Assembly: GCA_051294375.1 (NCBI GenBank)
Contig: CM119270.1
Coordinates: 13,929,316 to 13,993,315, forward strand
Direction of reading: 5' to 3'
Source of the DNA: Paraspadella gotoi
Taxonomy: Eukaryota > Chaetognatha
Length of the DNA: 64,000 nucleotides
The stretch's first letter is position 1; every line of letters starts with the position of its first letter. Under the pieces are notes generated by a model, which was not told the origin of the DNA, made no database searches, and was given only the letters and a program-made list of their open reading frames with translations. The position numbers and the translations under genes are program-made. Below, in pieces: positions 12,142-25,343 of this stretch.

Positions 12142-13401
12142 AGCTCCCCTTCGAATTTTTTTCGACAGTTTCGGTATTAAAATGAGTCACAGATATGAAA
12201 AATATGTAACCGCTAATTTCCGGCAATGAAGTGACTTAAAACACTTAAAACAGTTCTGCACCTTGTTTGCTTCTCATTAGTACTATGTTATACACCAGAG
12301 AAGTGATAACAGAACAGATGACAAATCGAGTGAAATGATAAGAGGAATGGAATGTTTTTCCTTCTTTTCTAAAAAGGACAAGCAGATAATAAATCTACAA
12401 TACATACATTATACATAGCAACAAACACGTTAAGATTGATTGAATTATAAATTTTTTTAAGTATAAAAACTCAGTCGTTTACTACGAAGAAAGCAAAGTG
12501 ATGAGAGAGTTCTCGGGTTAAACTCGGTTGGCAATCCTTCCCAGTCTCAATATATCTCTAATATCGTTACATTAATAATAATATCGTTACATATAAAATT
12601 CCATACCTCTTGATTGCATTAATTATGAAAATGTCCCTTCTGAACCTTTCCTTTGTCGTCCGTTCTTCTTTTCCTGGAAGTGTTTTGTCTCGATCCTGTG
12701 AGCCGCCATATTTGCTTCCATCTGAACTGAAGAAAGAAAAATTACAAACAAAAACCGAAGACAAAATAGCACCCGCGAAAATGATTCAAAGATATAGTAA
12801 TTCTTATATTATATATTATATACTTATATTTGTAATTATTGTAAGATGAATATCCTCTTTTTAATATTATGATGTAACCCGAATTAACAATTTACAAAAT
12901 TTAAACAATTTAATTCGTCTTTTTAAAACGTATATGGGGAGTGCTTATACTATTATAGTTATAGTTCTACTGTTACAATCTTCGAGATTATTTCTGTCTG
13001 AGAAAGGTCTGATAACAGGCTGATTTAATTAAAAACGAAACTACAATGGTCTTAATTTTAATTATGCAACGATCGAAGTTCTCGAGCTGGCGATTGACTT
13101 GGAACACTCCCAAAGACAAAGTGTACTCAAGTTGTAAATAAATGATTTTACTTAACGTCAATTCTGCCAAGAAAAAAATTGTGTCTGTCTCAAGTTCATT
13201 TCGTTTCGGACCATGTTCAGATATACCTAGATTTGGAAATATATTTGTTCTAAAAACGGATATTTTTTTCTCCAAATTATAACAATTCTTTTTTTACTGC
13301 ATACTTTCCACGAAACCTAGATTTCATAATTGGAATTTCAGAATTCATAATTGGAATCATCAATTTTTTACTACGAATTCACGATTTTCCTCTATTGCAA
13401 A
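12142..13401. other. Intergenic region between divergent F-box and cystine-knot genes
   Basis: The two flanking genes are transcribed away from each other, so both promoters should lie here. Reading frames in the stretch are short and unlike protein. No clear TATA box or other element could be assigned. Confidence 0.6.
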
Positions 13402-16019
13402 ATGAAATTAAAGGACCGGAACCGACAATTCTTGACTGTGTTTTCGATGATTATAATGATGCCAATTACGACGGCCTCTAGTGAAGACCACGTTGATTTC
13501 GCCGCCTCAGTTTTGTCTGCAGCGGACGAGATGGCAGAGATTTTACGTCGTAGCGATGGCGCGAGCGGAGACAACTTGGGCGGCGATGACGCCCGATTCT
13601 TGGTCCGCCTCGTTGATTCCATTGAATTCGGCGACGCAGGTGATGTTGGCGTCGTTTTATCGCTCAACGACGTCGAAGATCGGCGTCGCGTCACCGCCGC
13701 CCAACTCTGGATCGAGACGCCACGAAAAGAGGACGCAACGGAGATAAGCCGGCGTCAAACGAATCGACGGCGCGCCGTTTACGTATTGCGTCGTCAAACG
13801 GCACCGCCATCATCGTCTTGGTTGACGATGGTGGATTTACGGGCCGAGGTTAAGTTAAAAAAGTGACAACATGAATTCCCATTGTATAAACATAAAAGAT
13901 ACAAAATATTCAAAAATAGAATAATTAAAAATTAGGATAAAGGAAAAAATTTATTTTCATTAAAGTATTTTAAAATTATATTCATGACATAAAGGTGCCC
14001 CTATAGACCTTTCCCCAGTATGTGTCCCTATCAGAACATACAATTCTACTTCGTAGTCTTATCCCTATTAGTTTTTAAAAAAATCATATATAACTTTGGT
14101 CCCCCATCAAAAAATTATCCATTCCCACCCCTTTCTGTTCAGCCTATTAGATATTATGATTTTTCATTAATGACTTTCTAACAGGAATGATGTGTGATAT
14201 CTATTAGAAAACTAGGACAGATTGTAATCTAACCTTGTGTTGTGTAGATGCTCCCTCTATTTCCAGAAGACAACACTGACTTCCCATTCCCAAAATGATT
14301 TATTAGATATAATGATAAGTAAAAAATCTTTAAGAAAGCAATATATATATATTTATAGAATATAGATTAAAAGGTAAATCTTTCATAAAATAAAAAAATT
14401 AAAAAAAATATAGTGAAACAAGTAATTTGAAAATTTTCATAATAAAAATAGAGAAACAATTTTCTATAAAAAGAAATGAGGGAATGAATAATAAAATATA
14501 TGAATTAATTAATGAATAAATGAATGGAAGAATGTAAGAATGGAAGAATGGAAGAATGAAAGTATAATTTAAAAAATTGCTAATTAAAATTAAGAAATGG
14601 CGCTTTTTCTTTATTATTCATTTGGCTAAAAGGTAGCGGCGTCGACGACAGATGCGCTACGAGAGACGCTCGGCAAGCGCGTCGTCATTTCCTCCGCCGT
14701 CGCCGTCGTAGTCTGGGGGGCAACGCCACCTATCAACTTGATCTTCGACGAAGGATTCCGATCCGCGGCGCTGGCAAGTGGTCAGTATTGGATGGGATAT
14801 TTGCCTTACAGTCAGTGATGTAGTTTCTATTGATAAAACAGTCAATCAGTCAACTAATCAGTTCATTCATCAATTACAATAAGTAATTACAAAGTAAATA
14901 AATACACTCGAGCAACATTACACAATTATACATTACACATTATACTATTCAAACTTGACTCAGATTTTTAAGTCATCTTTCGTCGATCGATTAAAAATTT
15001 TTCGATTGAATTTTTTAAAGTTAAAAAGAACAAAAAAAAAACACGCACAAAAAAAAACACGAAAATGTTATGAAAACATTCTATATCGCATTTTCCCCCT
15101 GAATGAGAAAGCATTGGAGTAAATACAGGCGAATAATTTGAGCGTGAAATTGAAGGAACATCATTAACAGAAAAGCGCGATGCGATTGTACGTAGGATTA
15201 TAGTCGGTAAAATTATGGAGGTTATAAAAACTACAATAATGGCGCACGATGTTTTGTAACTTTTCATAGTCTTCGGCTTCCAGAGGAAACTCTATTTGAT
15301 TGGTCAAACAGAACCAAATCCGGAGAGATATATTATGAAAAAAGAGAGAAAGAAAGATAGAAATAAAAAAGAGAGAAAGAAAGATAGAAAGAAAAAAAGA
15401 AAGTCGAAATGGATTAAATTTAGTAAACAACTGAAAATAAATCGATCAATGAATCAACTAACTAATCAATCAATATTCCTATATAAATTAATGAATAAAT
15501 AAATGCAAAAAAAATTAATAAATAGAATCGATTCTCTTATATGCGTACTAATGCCATTTTCCACCAAACTTCCCCTCTACCACAGCTTCCTCCACCTCCG
15601 CCACCCAGCCCTGTTCTGTAACCCACCCCCAGTTCACTCTTCTTCCTCTGCCGGGCGGCGCCTTTCTTAGCGCCGGTTCCTGCCCTCGACGTCGCCGCAA
15701 CGGCGACGGCGTTTGCGTTCGGCGCGCGGCCGCCCTCCACGCCTACTTGGCCTTCGCCGGGCTGCTGCGGCGCTGGTGTACGTCCTGCGCGCCGGTCAGC
15801 TTCCGTCTCGTGGAAACTTACGAGCGCGTCGACGACGACGACGAAGATGCTCTGCGCGTCTACACCAACGCGGTCGTCGAGCGCTGCTCCTGCACCGTCG
15901 TCCCCTGTTCCTTTGGCAGAAAACAGGCGATCGAGACGGGGATCGGAGGGGGCTTCGATTCCGACCGACCCTGGGAGACCTACTTGAGAAGGAAGGAGGC
16001 GGTGGGCAAGAGGGCTTGA
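13402..16019 (+). CDS. Secreted cystine-knot growth factor precursor, TGF-beta-like, divergent
   Basis: Three exons, 13402-13848, 14633-14780 and 15586-16019, join at phases 0 and 1 and give 342 residues. Exon 3 is preceded by a textbook branch point TACTAAT (15547-15553) and a pyrimidine tract. Residues 1-27 resemble a signal peptide. VVLSLNDVEDRRRVTAAQLW (about 86-105) resembles the TGF-beta propeptide beta-strand preceding 'AELR'. Basic sites occur at RRQTNRRR and LGKR. The C-terminal domain has cysteines at 208, 231, 242, 263, 266, 299, 301 and 306, and WCTSCAPVSF plus VYTNAVVERCSC match the CCVP...VVExCxC end of TGF-beta ligands. Odd points: the CxGxC motif reads SAGSC, lacking its first cysteine, and 41 residues follow CSC where known ligands stop. 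A DAN/CTCK-type knot (CxSC...CSC) is the main alternative. Confidence 0.55.
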
Positions 16020-17070
16020 GTTCTTTTTATCCTTTCACGATCTCGGGCTCAATGAGTATGACCATTGACCAATGACCATCAATTTTTCTTTCTTTTTTTT
16101 TTTACAATTAAAAGAAAAATACTAAAAAAATAGAAAACTAATGAGATACTGTGCATTTTTTTTGTCATTTTCAATTTTTATTTTTCAAATCTTTAATCAA
16201 ACCAATTCAGATACGTAAATTGAATAATGCCTGTTCCTCGTAACAACAACTAACTAAAAACATAGATTTTAAATAATCTGTGCGGTTAATTGAAATTTTC
16301 ACGAGTTTACTGTATATTTGTTAAATTTTCCTATCTATTGGATATTAGTATTTACTTATAAAGTTAATTTTTATCTATGTTAATTATCTCTTGAATGTTG
16401 TCAAAATTGTATCGAGCTAGTACCGCAGAATCATCGTGAAATCCCGAGTTGCCTGTAATCGAGGAATTGAATGCGAAATACGCGGAGAATGTTCCGCTCG
16501 CTCTCCCGTGTTTTTTTAATCGTTGATCTGAGTCGATCTCAACTGTAGTCCTTGGATGTAAAAGGGGAAAACAAAAACTCGTTTGTTTTTTTTTCTTACT
16601 ATGTAGAGGGGGGGTTATAATTTATGCTGGCCTCAAAGGAGAGAGTTCTACGAATGACAACAAAGATAAAGATAAAAAGAATATATAGTAATATACATAC
16701 AAAATGAAATTAACTTTGTATTTAGGTAAAAAGTGAATTTTAGTCATCGCGCGTACTATTGAGGTTTATCGAAAGAACTATTCAATCGATGGTGGGGAAA
16801 AGAAAAAGGAAATTATGTTTTGAGATGAGGTAGTGCCAATTTTGGGTTAGGCCTGGAGGAATGTGCTGGGAGAAGGATGCAGAATGGTCTTGCGGTTACA
16901 GCAGGGGAATAAAGAGTATGGACGGGACATAGTTGGGGAAGGGAGGCCAGGGAGATGGTCGGCCAAAAGTTGTAGCAGGGAAGAAATTTGGGATGCGGAA
17001 TCTTACTAAAACGGGAAGCATCTCCAGAAACGAAGCGAAAAACAGAATCTGGTTCGAGACGAAGATATAT

Positions 17071-17134
<64 letters not shown>

Positions 17135-18381
17135 AGCTCAGTTCTATTTCAGCTTGCGGTTGATAGACATCTCTCGAAAGAACCTACTTCATAGGTTATA
17201 TGTCGAACGAACGATTAAGAATTGTCTTCAGGCAAAACGCTCTTTTGCAATGAATTTAGGATTGCATTATTTGATTTAATGAAAAGATAATGGTAATTCT
17301 ATTTAGATATTTTCAATTTTTTTCTAAAATATTGTTAGAATAAAGAATTAATTGCTTCTGATCGTTTCTGTTAACGTGACTAACTTAATATAACCTAACT
17401 TTTTTTATTATTTTTCCTTAGTTATATACCTAGTAGAACAGTACATTATACCTAGTACATATCTTATACTTAGTAATTATTCAATTACAAGATAGAATAT
17501 TAGTTCATGTAGACAAAGTAACAGGTATGACCTGCCTGCCAGTTATCTTGAAGTGTAAAGAAATTTAAAGTAAATCTTTAAAACACTAGGGCAACTGTTA
17601 AGATCCAATAACATTTGTAAGTGTCGTAAAAAGTCGACCGCTGAGTGTGACTCCTGTTCACAAATCGGTGAACAGATTCGGATCGAAATTTGCATTTAAC
17701 AGCGAGAGATTTGGGATGAAACTGACGCGATTTTAATCAACATAAATATTAGATATTAAATTTTATATTTATATTATCCTATCATGCTCCACGTCCTCGA
17801 ACTAATATTAACAGAAGTTGAGTCAATAAAAATTGACCCGAGCGGACCCCATCGACCGAGGAGCCGGTGAACCGGTTAAATAAAAGTGACCGTGAAACGA
17901 TTAAACGACCGACCGACCGACCTCGCTGACGATGCTGGATTGGGGGCTAATCCGGCCAGATTTGGAGTCCAGGGGCGTGAAAGGGGACGGGTTCTCACCT
18001 TTGCTTCGATGAAAGCTTTTAAGGAAAGCAGCTTTTAGTTTTAAGCTAATCTTTGCAGAAGGTCGGTTCCATTTATAAACAAAAAAAAAAGATTCCCATG
18101 AAAAATTCTAGAATTATTTTATAATGGTTTTTCTGTTGAAGATCTGTCGATGGATGAGAAATGATTATGATGTGACAAAGACTGACCAACAATAATAGTA
18201 ACTATTGCCGATGTATGGGCTTTGAGCAACGATCGAAGCCAACGACAATGTTGCACGTTGAGCAAAATATACGGAAAAATATTTTGTACGAATTCCCGCC
18301 AAAAATTATTTTGTGCACGGTTCACAAATGCCGTAAACGTGTTCCGTGTCCTTTTAAGACGCAAAAATTAGGGTCGAAGGT

Positions 18382-18449
<68 letters not shown>

Positions 18450-18934
18450 TCTCTGCCCTCGATGCCTCCACCCCACTATAAACTAACGGAGAAAAAAAGA
18501 AAGGCACCTCGTTCTCGTTGTGTATGTGTGTATATACTTTTCCTCTCTATCGTCGTTAACCACCCCCCCTTCCTTATCCTCTTCCTTCACCTTCCCTCCT
18601 CCTCCTCCTTCTACTCTCCTCTTCCTCTTCGCCCCCCCCTGCCTGCATCCTCATTCACCGATCGGGAGCGAAAGAAACTTCCAATCCATTTTTCCCTCAG
18701 GATTTTCCTTAAGATGCGAACTTTTTTTTTTGCCCCTTTTACTTTCTTCATTTCTCTTTCTTTCCCTTTCTTTCTCTCTCTCTTTTCTTTTACTCTTTCT
18801 TTTTTTTTCGGTTAAAAACGTTTTTTTCAATTTATTCGTTACGAATTTTTTTTTATTTTTGTTTTTCGAGATGAAAAAAAAATCAAACTGACAGTCGAAA
18901 GCGGTGGTCGTATATCATATCGTTTTATCATATG
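16020..18934. other. Intergenic stretch without a recognisable gene
   Basis: AT-rich DNA with a GA microsatellite at about 17072-17131, a CT microsatellite at about 18387-18447, and long T/C-rich runs at 18530-18870. Open frames here are products of low-complexity sequence. No gene supported. Confidence 0.6.
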
Positions 18935-20560
18935 TAGATGTTGTTTTCGTTTTAATTTTTAAACACAAAAAAAAGGAAAGACTATATATACTTAATATAG
19001 TTTTCTCGTTATTTTTTTTTCCGTCGACGATACTTTTCATTTAGGGTTTTTTTTTCTTTTCGTCTTGAAATATTTTTGTGGCCCGAAAGCCGAAGGAAAA
19101 ACAAACGAGGAACAGAAAACGAAAATAAAACAAAAAACAAAACAAAGACGAATAAACGAGTAACGAAAACCGAAAAAATAAAGCCATAACTGGGGATAGA
19201 ATATAATCATAACAAACCGAAACGAAATATAAACGTTGGATAGAGTCAACGAAAACAAAAGGGAAATAACCGAAAAAGGGGAGAACAACAACAAAGTAGA
19301 ACAACAATAACAACAAAGCAGAACATCTTCGATTGATCCCGATTTCTCTCTTTCATTTTTACGATTCGAAAAAAAAGACACTTTTCTCTCCTCACGATTA
19401 GATTTTTAACTTTCTCAATTTTTCGCCGTCTCCCCAATCTCCTCCTCGTCGATCGTGACCCCCGTCGCGTTCCGCGCACGCGCGTGACTGTCCGTCTATA
19501 AAGCTTTCACCCGAGTCGTCAAAATCAAACTAACGCTTGAGTACGTGTGAGCCCGGGTCTCACGATCTGGATTTTCGTTTGTCTCTCTTCCGGTGTGGGA
19601 CAGTGACCTAAATACGCTCTTTATACTTTTTCATGGAATGAAATAGGACTTTACTACTTTGAATAAGACTTATTCTCATTTTTGAAGATAATAAGTTTTT
19701 TGTTTCCTTTTCCCTTCGATCGCATTGATTCACGAAATTTGGCAGGAGGCTGCACTTGGCATCGTCCAATTCTGATTAGAACCCTTTATTTCCATTTGGA
19801 AATGTTTAGGGAAAGAAAAAAAACGTCTAAATTTAGATTCGTAAAGCCATTCTTCAATCGAAGAAAATTGGATTGTTTTTTTTTTTTATAGAATTACGAA
19901 TATATAACATGAATTATAGAAATGATTAATAGAAATGAGAAATGTTTTTCACATATATATAGTATATATCTAGTTTAAATTTATCCCTCTCTTCATGGCG
20001 ACTAAAAAAAGGAAGCAGATAGAATTTTCTGGAAATCATACTTAATCTGTTCAACGGTCGACGCATCTTTCGAGGAGGCTTCACGCTCAATTTTAATTAT
20101 CTTTCATATATCTATAATCTATATTTAGACTGGTTTCTATTTTTTTCAACTGTTCACGTTTTCATACTGTTCATACTCATCAAATTTCGTTTCAATCATC
20201 ACCCAGTCCCTTTTGTTTTGTTTTGTTTTGTTTTCTTTTATTTTCCTTTTTTTCGCGAGCATCATATTACACTTTCGCCGCGAAAATCGAGTGACCTGCA
20301 TATTTGTGCGGACAGAATTAATAGACTCGCGAGAAAATATATACACAAAATCTCTTCCCCCCGGATGTAATCTACTCTCATGTAGTTTGTACTGGTCCCA
20401 AACACCGACTCCGTATGTAATCCAGTAACAAGGGTTGGTTCACCCCGAAGATAATGATGAAGGGAAACCCGATCTTCAAGAAAGATCTTGACTTTCGCCA
20501 GACGAGTTTTAATAGAAAACCGACACAGAATCAATCAAAGAGGAAGATAACCAGAGAGAA

Positions 20561-20605
<45 letters not shown>

Positions 20606-21193
20606 CACGAAACTATTTTGATGAATTTTTTTTTCTCTTTAAAGAAAAAAGGAGAGAAAAAAAGTAAAACGTATAATCTTATTTGGCAAAGGTCCTATCG
20701 GCCAGAGTCACCTAGAAGGGACTTTAGACTGGAAAATATCGTCTATGACTCAAAAATTATTATAAACGGAAATGACGATGCGATGAGCGGCGCCGCCTTT
20801 TTTTTGTTTTCGTTCACGCGGAGAGATGGATTAGATAAATAAACAAATATCATTCATTATAAGTTTCACCGGATGAGCCGAGCCGAGACGAGCCGCCGGA
20901 AATAAAACCCGTCACGTCCTTTTTCACATTTCCGATTTTGATCTGAGAGTGTGAGACCGAGCGAGGGTGAGCAAATTTCCTTAAAAGCTTCGTAGTCCTC
21001 TGGACGCTGTTCACACTCGGGCAATCGCTCAAAATTCTTGAAATTACAATTTTTTTGAACAATTTTTTTTACTCTATATATATTTAAAAAAACGAATAAA
21101 TATATTGTTAATTTTACGTTCTCAACTCGATTCCAGAAAAAAAAGGACAAAGGGACAAACAGACAAACAATAGTAACTATGTATATATATATA

Positions 21194-21244
<51 letters not shown>

Positions 21245-21354
21245 AAACTCGAACTTCGAAAAACCTAGTACGGGCACTTTTCATCCGCGTCGTCCCGCGT
21301 TTTTTCTAAAAACTATTAATATTTCTTCTTCATCATCGGCATTTTTAGAAACAT

Positions 21355-21715
21355 TGCAACAACAACAACGACTACAACAACGATGACAACGACGACCGTC
21401 CGAAGAAAAAAACATCCGCCGCATCTCGAGACGAAGACGACGACGACGATGACGACGATGACGACGACGACTTCGGGGGAAAAGAGATCCATTTCCTTCT
21501 CCACTCAGGAATCACCATCGAATTCACGACGACAACAACAACAACAACAACAAACACTTGAGATACGGAACACTAAAATATGTTTCGTCGCCGTCGAGTC
21601 GGTGGTCGTTGTGGTCGTAGTTGTGGTCCTTGTGGTCGTCGTTGTGGTTGTTGTGGTTGTCGTTGTGGTCGTTGTAGTCGTTGTGGTCGTTGTGGTTGTA
21701 GACTTCTTCGTATTC
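21355..21715. repeat. Paired complementary trinucleotide-rich arrays
   Basis: A degenerate CAA/CGA/TGA array (21355-21555) is followed after about 50 bp by a GTT/GTC/GTG array (about 21598-21710). The two halves are largely complementary and could fold back on each other. A similar arrangement exists in the palindrome right arm near 29200-29575. Confidence 0.6.
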
Positions 21716-21807
21716 GTCGTGTGGCGTGAAGTGTTGTTGTCGCCTTCGATAATCCGTGGTCATCGTTTATGAAAAATTGCAAGATTACTTGTTTTACTAA
21801 ATTAGAC

Positions 21808-21957
21808 TGTTAAAAGTTTTATGATTTAGCGATTAACCTTTCGTTGTTTCGTTGTTGTTATGATTTAGAGAATGATGAAGGCTCGAAATGTGAGCCGAAA
21901 CATGTCCGTATCTCTAATTAAATTCGTTGTAACACAATTAAAAACTTTGTTTTTTCT
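21808..21957 (+). mobile_element. About 150-bp segment present only in the left palindrome arm
   Basis: Left arm: TACTAAATTAGAC, then this segment, then CTAAATTTTTATTAAAATTT. The right arm (reverse complement of 29041-29140) passes from CTAAATTAGAC almost directly into TTTAAATTTTATATAG and the same downstream sequence. The extra segment carries the hammerhead-like motif. CTAAATT occurs at both borders (21797-21803 and 21959-21965). It looks like a small insertion, exact ends uncertain. Confidence 0.45.
21865..21917 (+). ncRNA. Hammerhead-like motif with 7-bp stem I
   Basis: TTAGAGA (21865-21871) can pair with TCTCTAA (21911-21917) as stem I. Between them lie TGATGA (21873-21878), hairpin GGCTC-loop-GAGCC (21880-21896), GAAAC (21897-21901) and ATGTC (to 21906). 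The base before TGATGA is A where hammerheads need C, and an extra A precedes stem II. Downstream AAATTCGTTGTAACACAATT is shared in degenerate form with the copies at 8.9 and 52.6 kb. Confidence 0.45.
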
Positions 21958-22468
21958 TCTAAATTTTTATTAAAATTTTTTAAATAAAAGTAAGACTTAT
22001 AATATTCCCAGTATTTGCGTCTGAATTGCTTTAATTTTGTTGCGAAGTTATTAACTTCTGCGTCTCTTTGCCTTCTTTTGAAATTTGACTAACTTATATC
22101 GAGATGAACTCATTTAGGGATTTATCTCTTTTTTCTCGAATTCATTGTGCTCGCGGTTTGCCTTCTTTTTTTACCTTTCCTTTTGCCTTTTCGGAAGATT
22201 TTCTCTCTTAGCCTTTGTTTTATTGTCTTTTCTATACTGATTTTGATTTTCATTGCATTTATTAAATTATAATAACATAATTTTCATCGCATACTATCTT
22301 TGACGTTTTTGATACGTATAATCGTTCTTCCCGACGTCGTTTTCCTTTTCGTCCTAATGCCGTTTTGCCGTCGTTTCCTTCTTCGTTTGGGTTGTTTGTT
22401 TGTAGTTGGTTGTGTCGTCTCTTTCTTCTCGTCGTCGACTCATTTCTTGACATCTTTGATTTCGACAT

Positions 22469-22519
<51 letters not shown>

Positions 22520-23565
22520 CAGAATTTTGTCCTGCAAATCGAGTAAAACGTCGAGAAGAAGGGATTAATAACGGGGAGAGAGAGAGAGAGAGAGAGCAGG
22601 AGAGAGAGAGAGAGAGAGAGAGACGAGACGAGAGAGAGGAGAGAGAGAGAAGGGGAGAGGGGAAAGGGGAGAAAGAGAGAGAAGAGAATCTGTACTAGTG
22701 ACTGGCCCATTCTCTGTTATACACACACTCGCACACCCTTTCCTCCGTCAGCATCTGCTGCCTTTCTCGAACCTTATGGCTCCATCAGCAGAGAGAAAAG
22801 AGAGAAGAGAGAAGAGAGAGAGACGTAGAGAGAGAGAGAGAGGAGATGAGAGAGAAAGAAGGAGAGATCGAGAAGAGAAGCGAGTGAGAGCTAAGAAACC
22901 CAACGTAGCCTCGAGTATTGGGTGAAGGGGGGAGATACATTAAGAGTCCACTCTCGAGGGGGTTAAAAGGAGCCAGCAGAGAGAGAGAGAGAGAGAGATG
23001 AAAAGAGGAAGGAGAGAAGAGGAGGAGAGTAGGAGGATGTTTGAAGGAGTGTTTTAAGAAAGGGTGCGGAAAGTAGGAATTCTTGCCCCGATGTCTTGAT
23101 TAGGTCGATCGGAAGAGAGGGGCAAGGGGGGCGGTTGAAACAAAGAAAACAAAGGTGAAAGAGGAAAGAAACGGGAAATGACTTTAAAAAGGGTATTAAA
23201 TAACTTTTAATTATTTTAGTTATCCCTAATTCCATAACCAGGAGTGGCAACATTTTTTTATTTAATCTTCCTATCGTCACAAAATTTTTAAACTATAACA
23301 GAAAATTTTCATGACGTTTTACCGTCTCATTTTTCACACAGAAATATTAATCCAATCCAAACTTTGACTGATCTTTTTCACACTCACACAGCAGAGTCAC
23401 ACTCGGCTTTCTTTGTTCCGGTCTTAAAAATATTCCCAGCGCCAATGAGTCTGCGAATGATAACTTTTTTTTCCCTCTGGTTTCTTCAAAATTCATTCAT
23501 GATTCAAAACTCGAAGAAATGAGGCTTTGTGTCAAAACATAAAAGGCCGATCGAGAATGAGGGGG

Positions 23566-23590
23566 NNNNNNNNNNNNNNNNNNNNNNNNN
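23566..23590. other. Assembly gap (25 N)
   Basis: Run of 25 N directly at the inner end of the palindrome left arm. Confidence 0.99.
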
Positions 23591-25306
23591 CATTATTTTT
23601 TAAGTCAGGATCCTGGCTTATCAGCAGAATTCCCGACTCTATAACTACTTCTTTATAACTCAGCTTTTTCGGATCGTCGGTCCGCCCCCTCAATATTGTC
23701 GGGCACACACTTATCATCATGTCAGAAATCGATTAATGTATTAAATTCATGCAAAAAATGGAGTCGCGTTCCGTCCGTCTGTCGTTCCGTCTCCGTCCGT
23801 CCGTCCGTCCACCTTAGCAAAAACACCAATTACTCGCTGATTGGATGGATGGATTTAAATGAAAATTTTGTGTGTGGATAGGTAAGTGTGTGAATTGAGC
23901 TGGATATTAAGTTTCGATGGAATCGTACCGAGCTGGAAATGAGTATTAATAGGGAAAAAACAAAAAAAATATATTCATTCTATTTGAACACATCAAATTT
24001 GCTGCATGAAAGCTTGAGGGGATTGGGGGCCCCCTTGGATTAGACCTGGAATTTTGTATGTGGTAGGAAAGGTGTGATTGAAAGCAGGAAATCAAGTTTC
24101 GATGGAACTATGTTTGAGTGGAAATGAGTTTAAATGGAAAAAACAAAAAAGCCCTGTTTTTACTAAATTGATTATGCTTCTTTTCCTTTATATATTAAAA
24201 TGTATCTGCAGGATGTACTTAATATAATCAATAATTATCAGTTAATTAATGCAATTAGTAAAATAAAAATTAATCCATAATTAATTATTAGTCAATCAAT
24301 CCGTCCATCCGTCCCATTTCTTAGCAAAAAAGCTCCAATAAACTCGCTGATTGGCTTGGTTGGATTTGAAATTCAAAATTTTGTGTGTGGGGTAGAAAAG
24401 TGTGTGATAAGCGGATATAAAATTTCGATGGAATCGTGTGAAGTGGAAATTAGTTTAAATGGAAAAACATAAGTTCGAATTTACTAAAATCTTTTTAGCT
24501 TATTTTAACCAATAAATACTTCGCAATTAATCATAATTGGATGGATAGATTGAGTTGAAATTTTGTGTGTGGGTAGGAAAAACGTATGACGAAGCTTGAA
24601 TATAAAGGTTTGCAGTGGAACGTACTAGTGGATAATGAGTTTAAATGAAAAAATAATGAAGCTCACATCTTACTTGAATCTTTTTTATTTATTTTAACCC
24701 CATGATAGATTGAGATTGAAATTTTTGTGAGCCGGTAGGAACAAGTGAGTGAAGAAGTCTAGAATATAAATCGTTTTGAACGGAATGCAAGTTGAAAATT
24801 AATGCAAGTTGAAAAATAGCAAGTTAAAAAAAATCCTTAAAAAGCATAAGGATGCGTCGCTAATTTGCATAAAAAGAGAGAGAGAGCAGAGAGAGAGAGA
24901 GAGAAAGAGAGAGTGAGAGAGAGAGAGAGAGTGAGAAAATAAAAAAATCTTAAAGACTCAAGATCGAGCCCAAGAGCCCACTATCATAGAAAATTAATGA
25001 AAATAACGGGAAAAAAAACGAAGTGAACATCGCGATAAACGATTTGTTTGATGTACTTAGTAATTGATTGAGGTAATGACTAATTGATTGATCGTAATAA
25101 GTAATTTTATATGATGTATATAGGAATGATATCTGATTCGATGATAATCAATTAATTAGATGCGATGATAGTCATTCCTGCTGTGATGATAGTCATTCAG
25201 TGATTAGCGATGATTTGTCATATCATTCGATGCGATGAATTGTCATTCATTGATCGCGATGAATATATCAAATAAAACAAAACAAAGTGCGGTGTAATAG
25301 AGTGAA

Positions 25307-25343
<37 letters not shown>

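Larger units (their letters stand above)
18935..23565 (+). repeat. Left arm of a giant imperfect palindrome
   Basis: Sequence from TGTAGATGTTGTTTTCG near 18935 to the N gap at 23566 is matched in reverse complement by 27334-32099, in the same order. Matched landmarks: the ACTGGCCCATT block near 22700 (near 28320), GGTTGGTTCACCCC at about 20430 (about 30500), and GATCGAGAATGAGGGGG at 23549-23565 (about 27335-27350). This arm looks the cleaner one. It holds a TA tract (21180-21241), CAA/CGA and GTT/GTC arrays (21355-21710), a CGT tract (22469-22519) and GA-rich blocks (22578-22690, 22790-22890). No gene supported. Confidence 0.85.
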
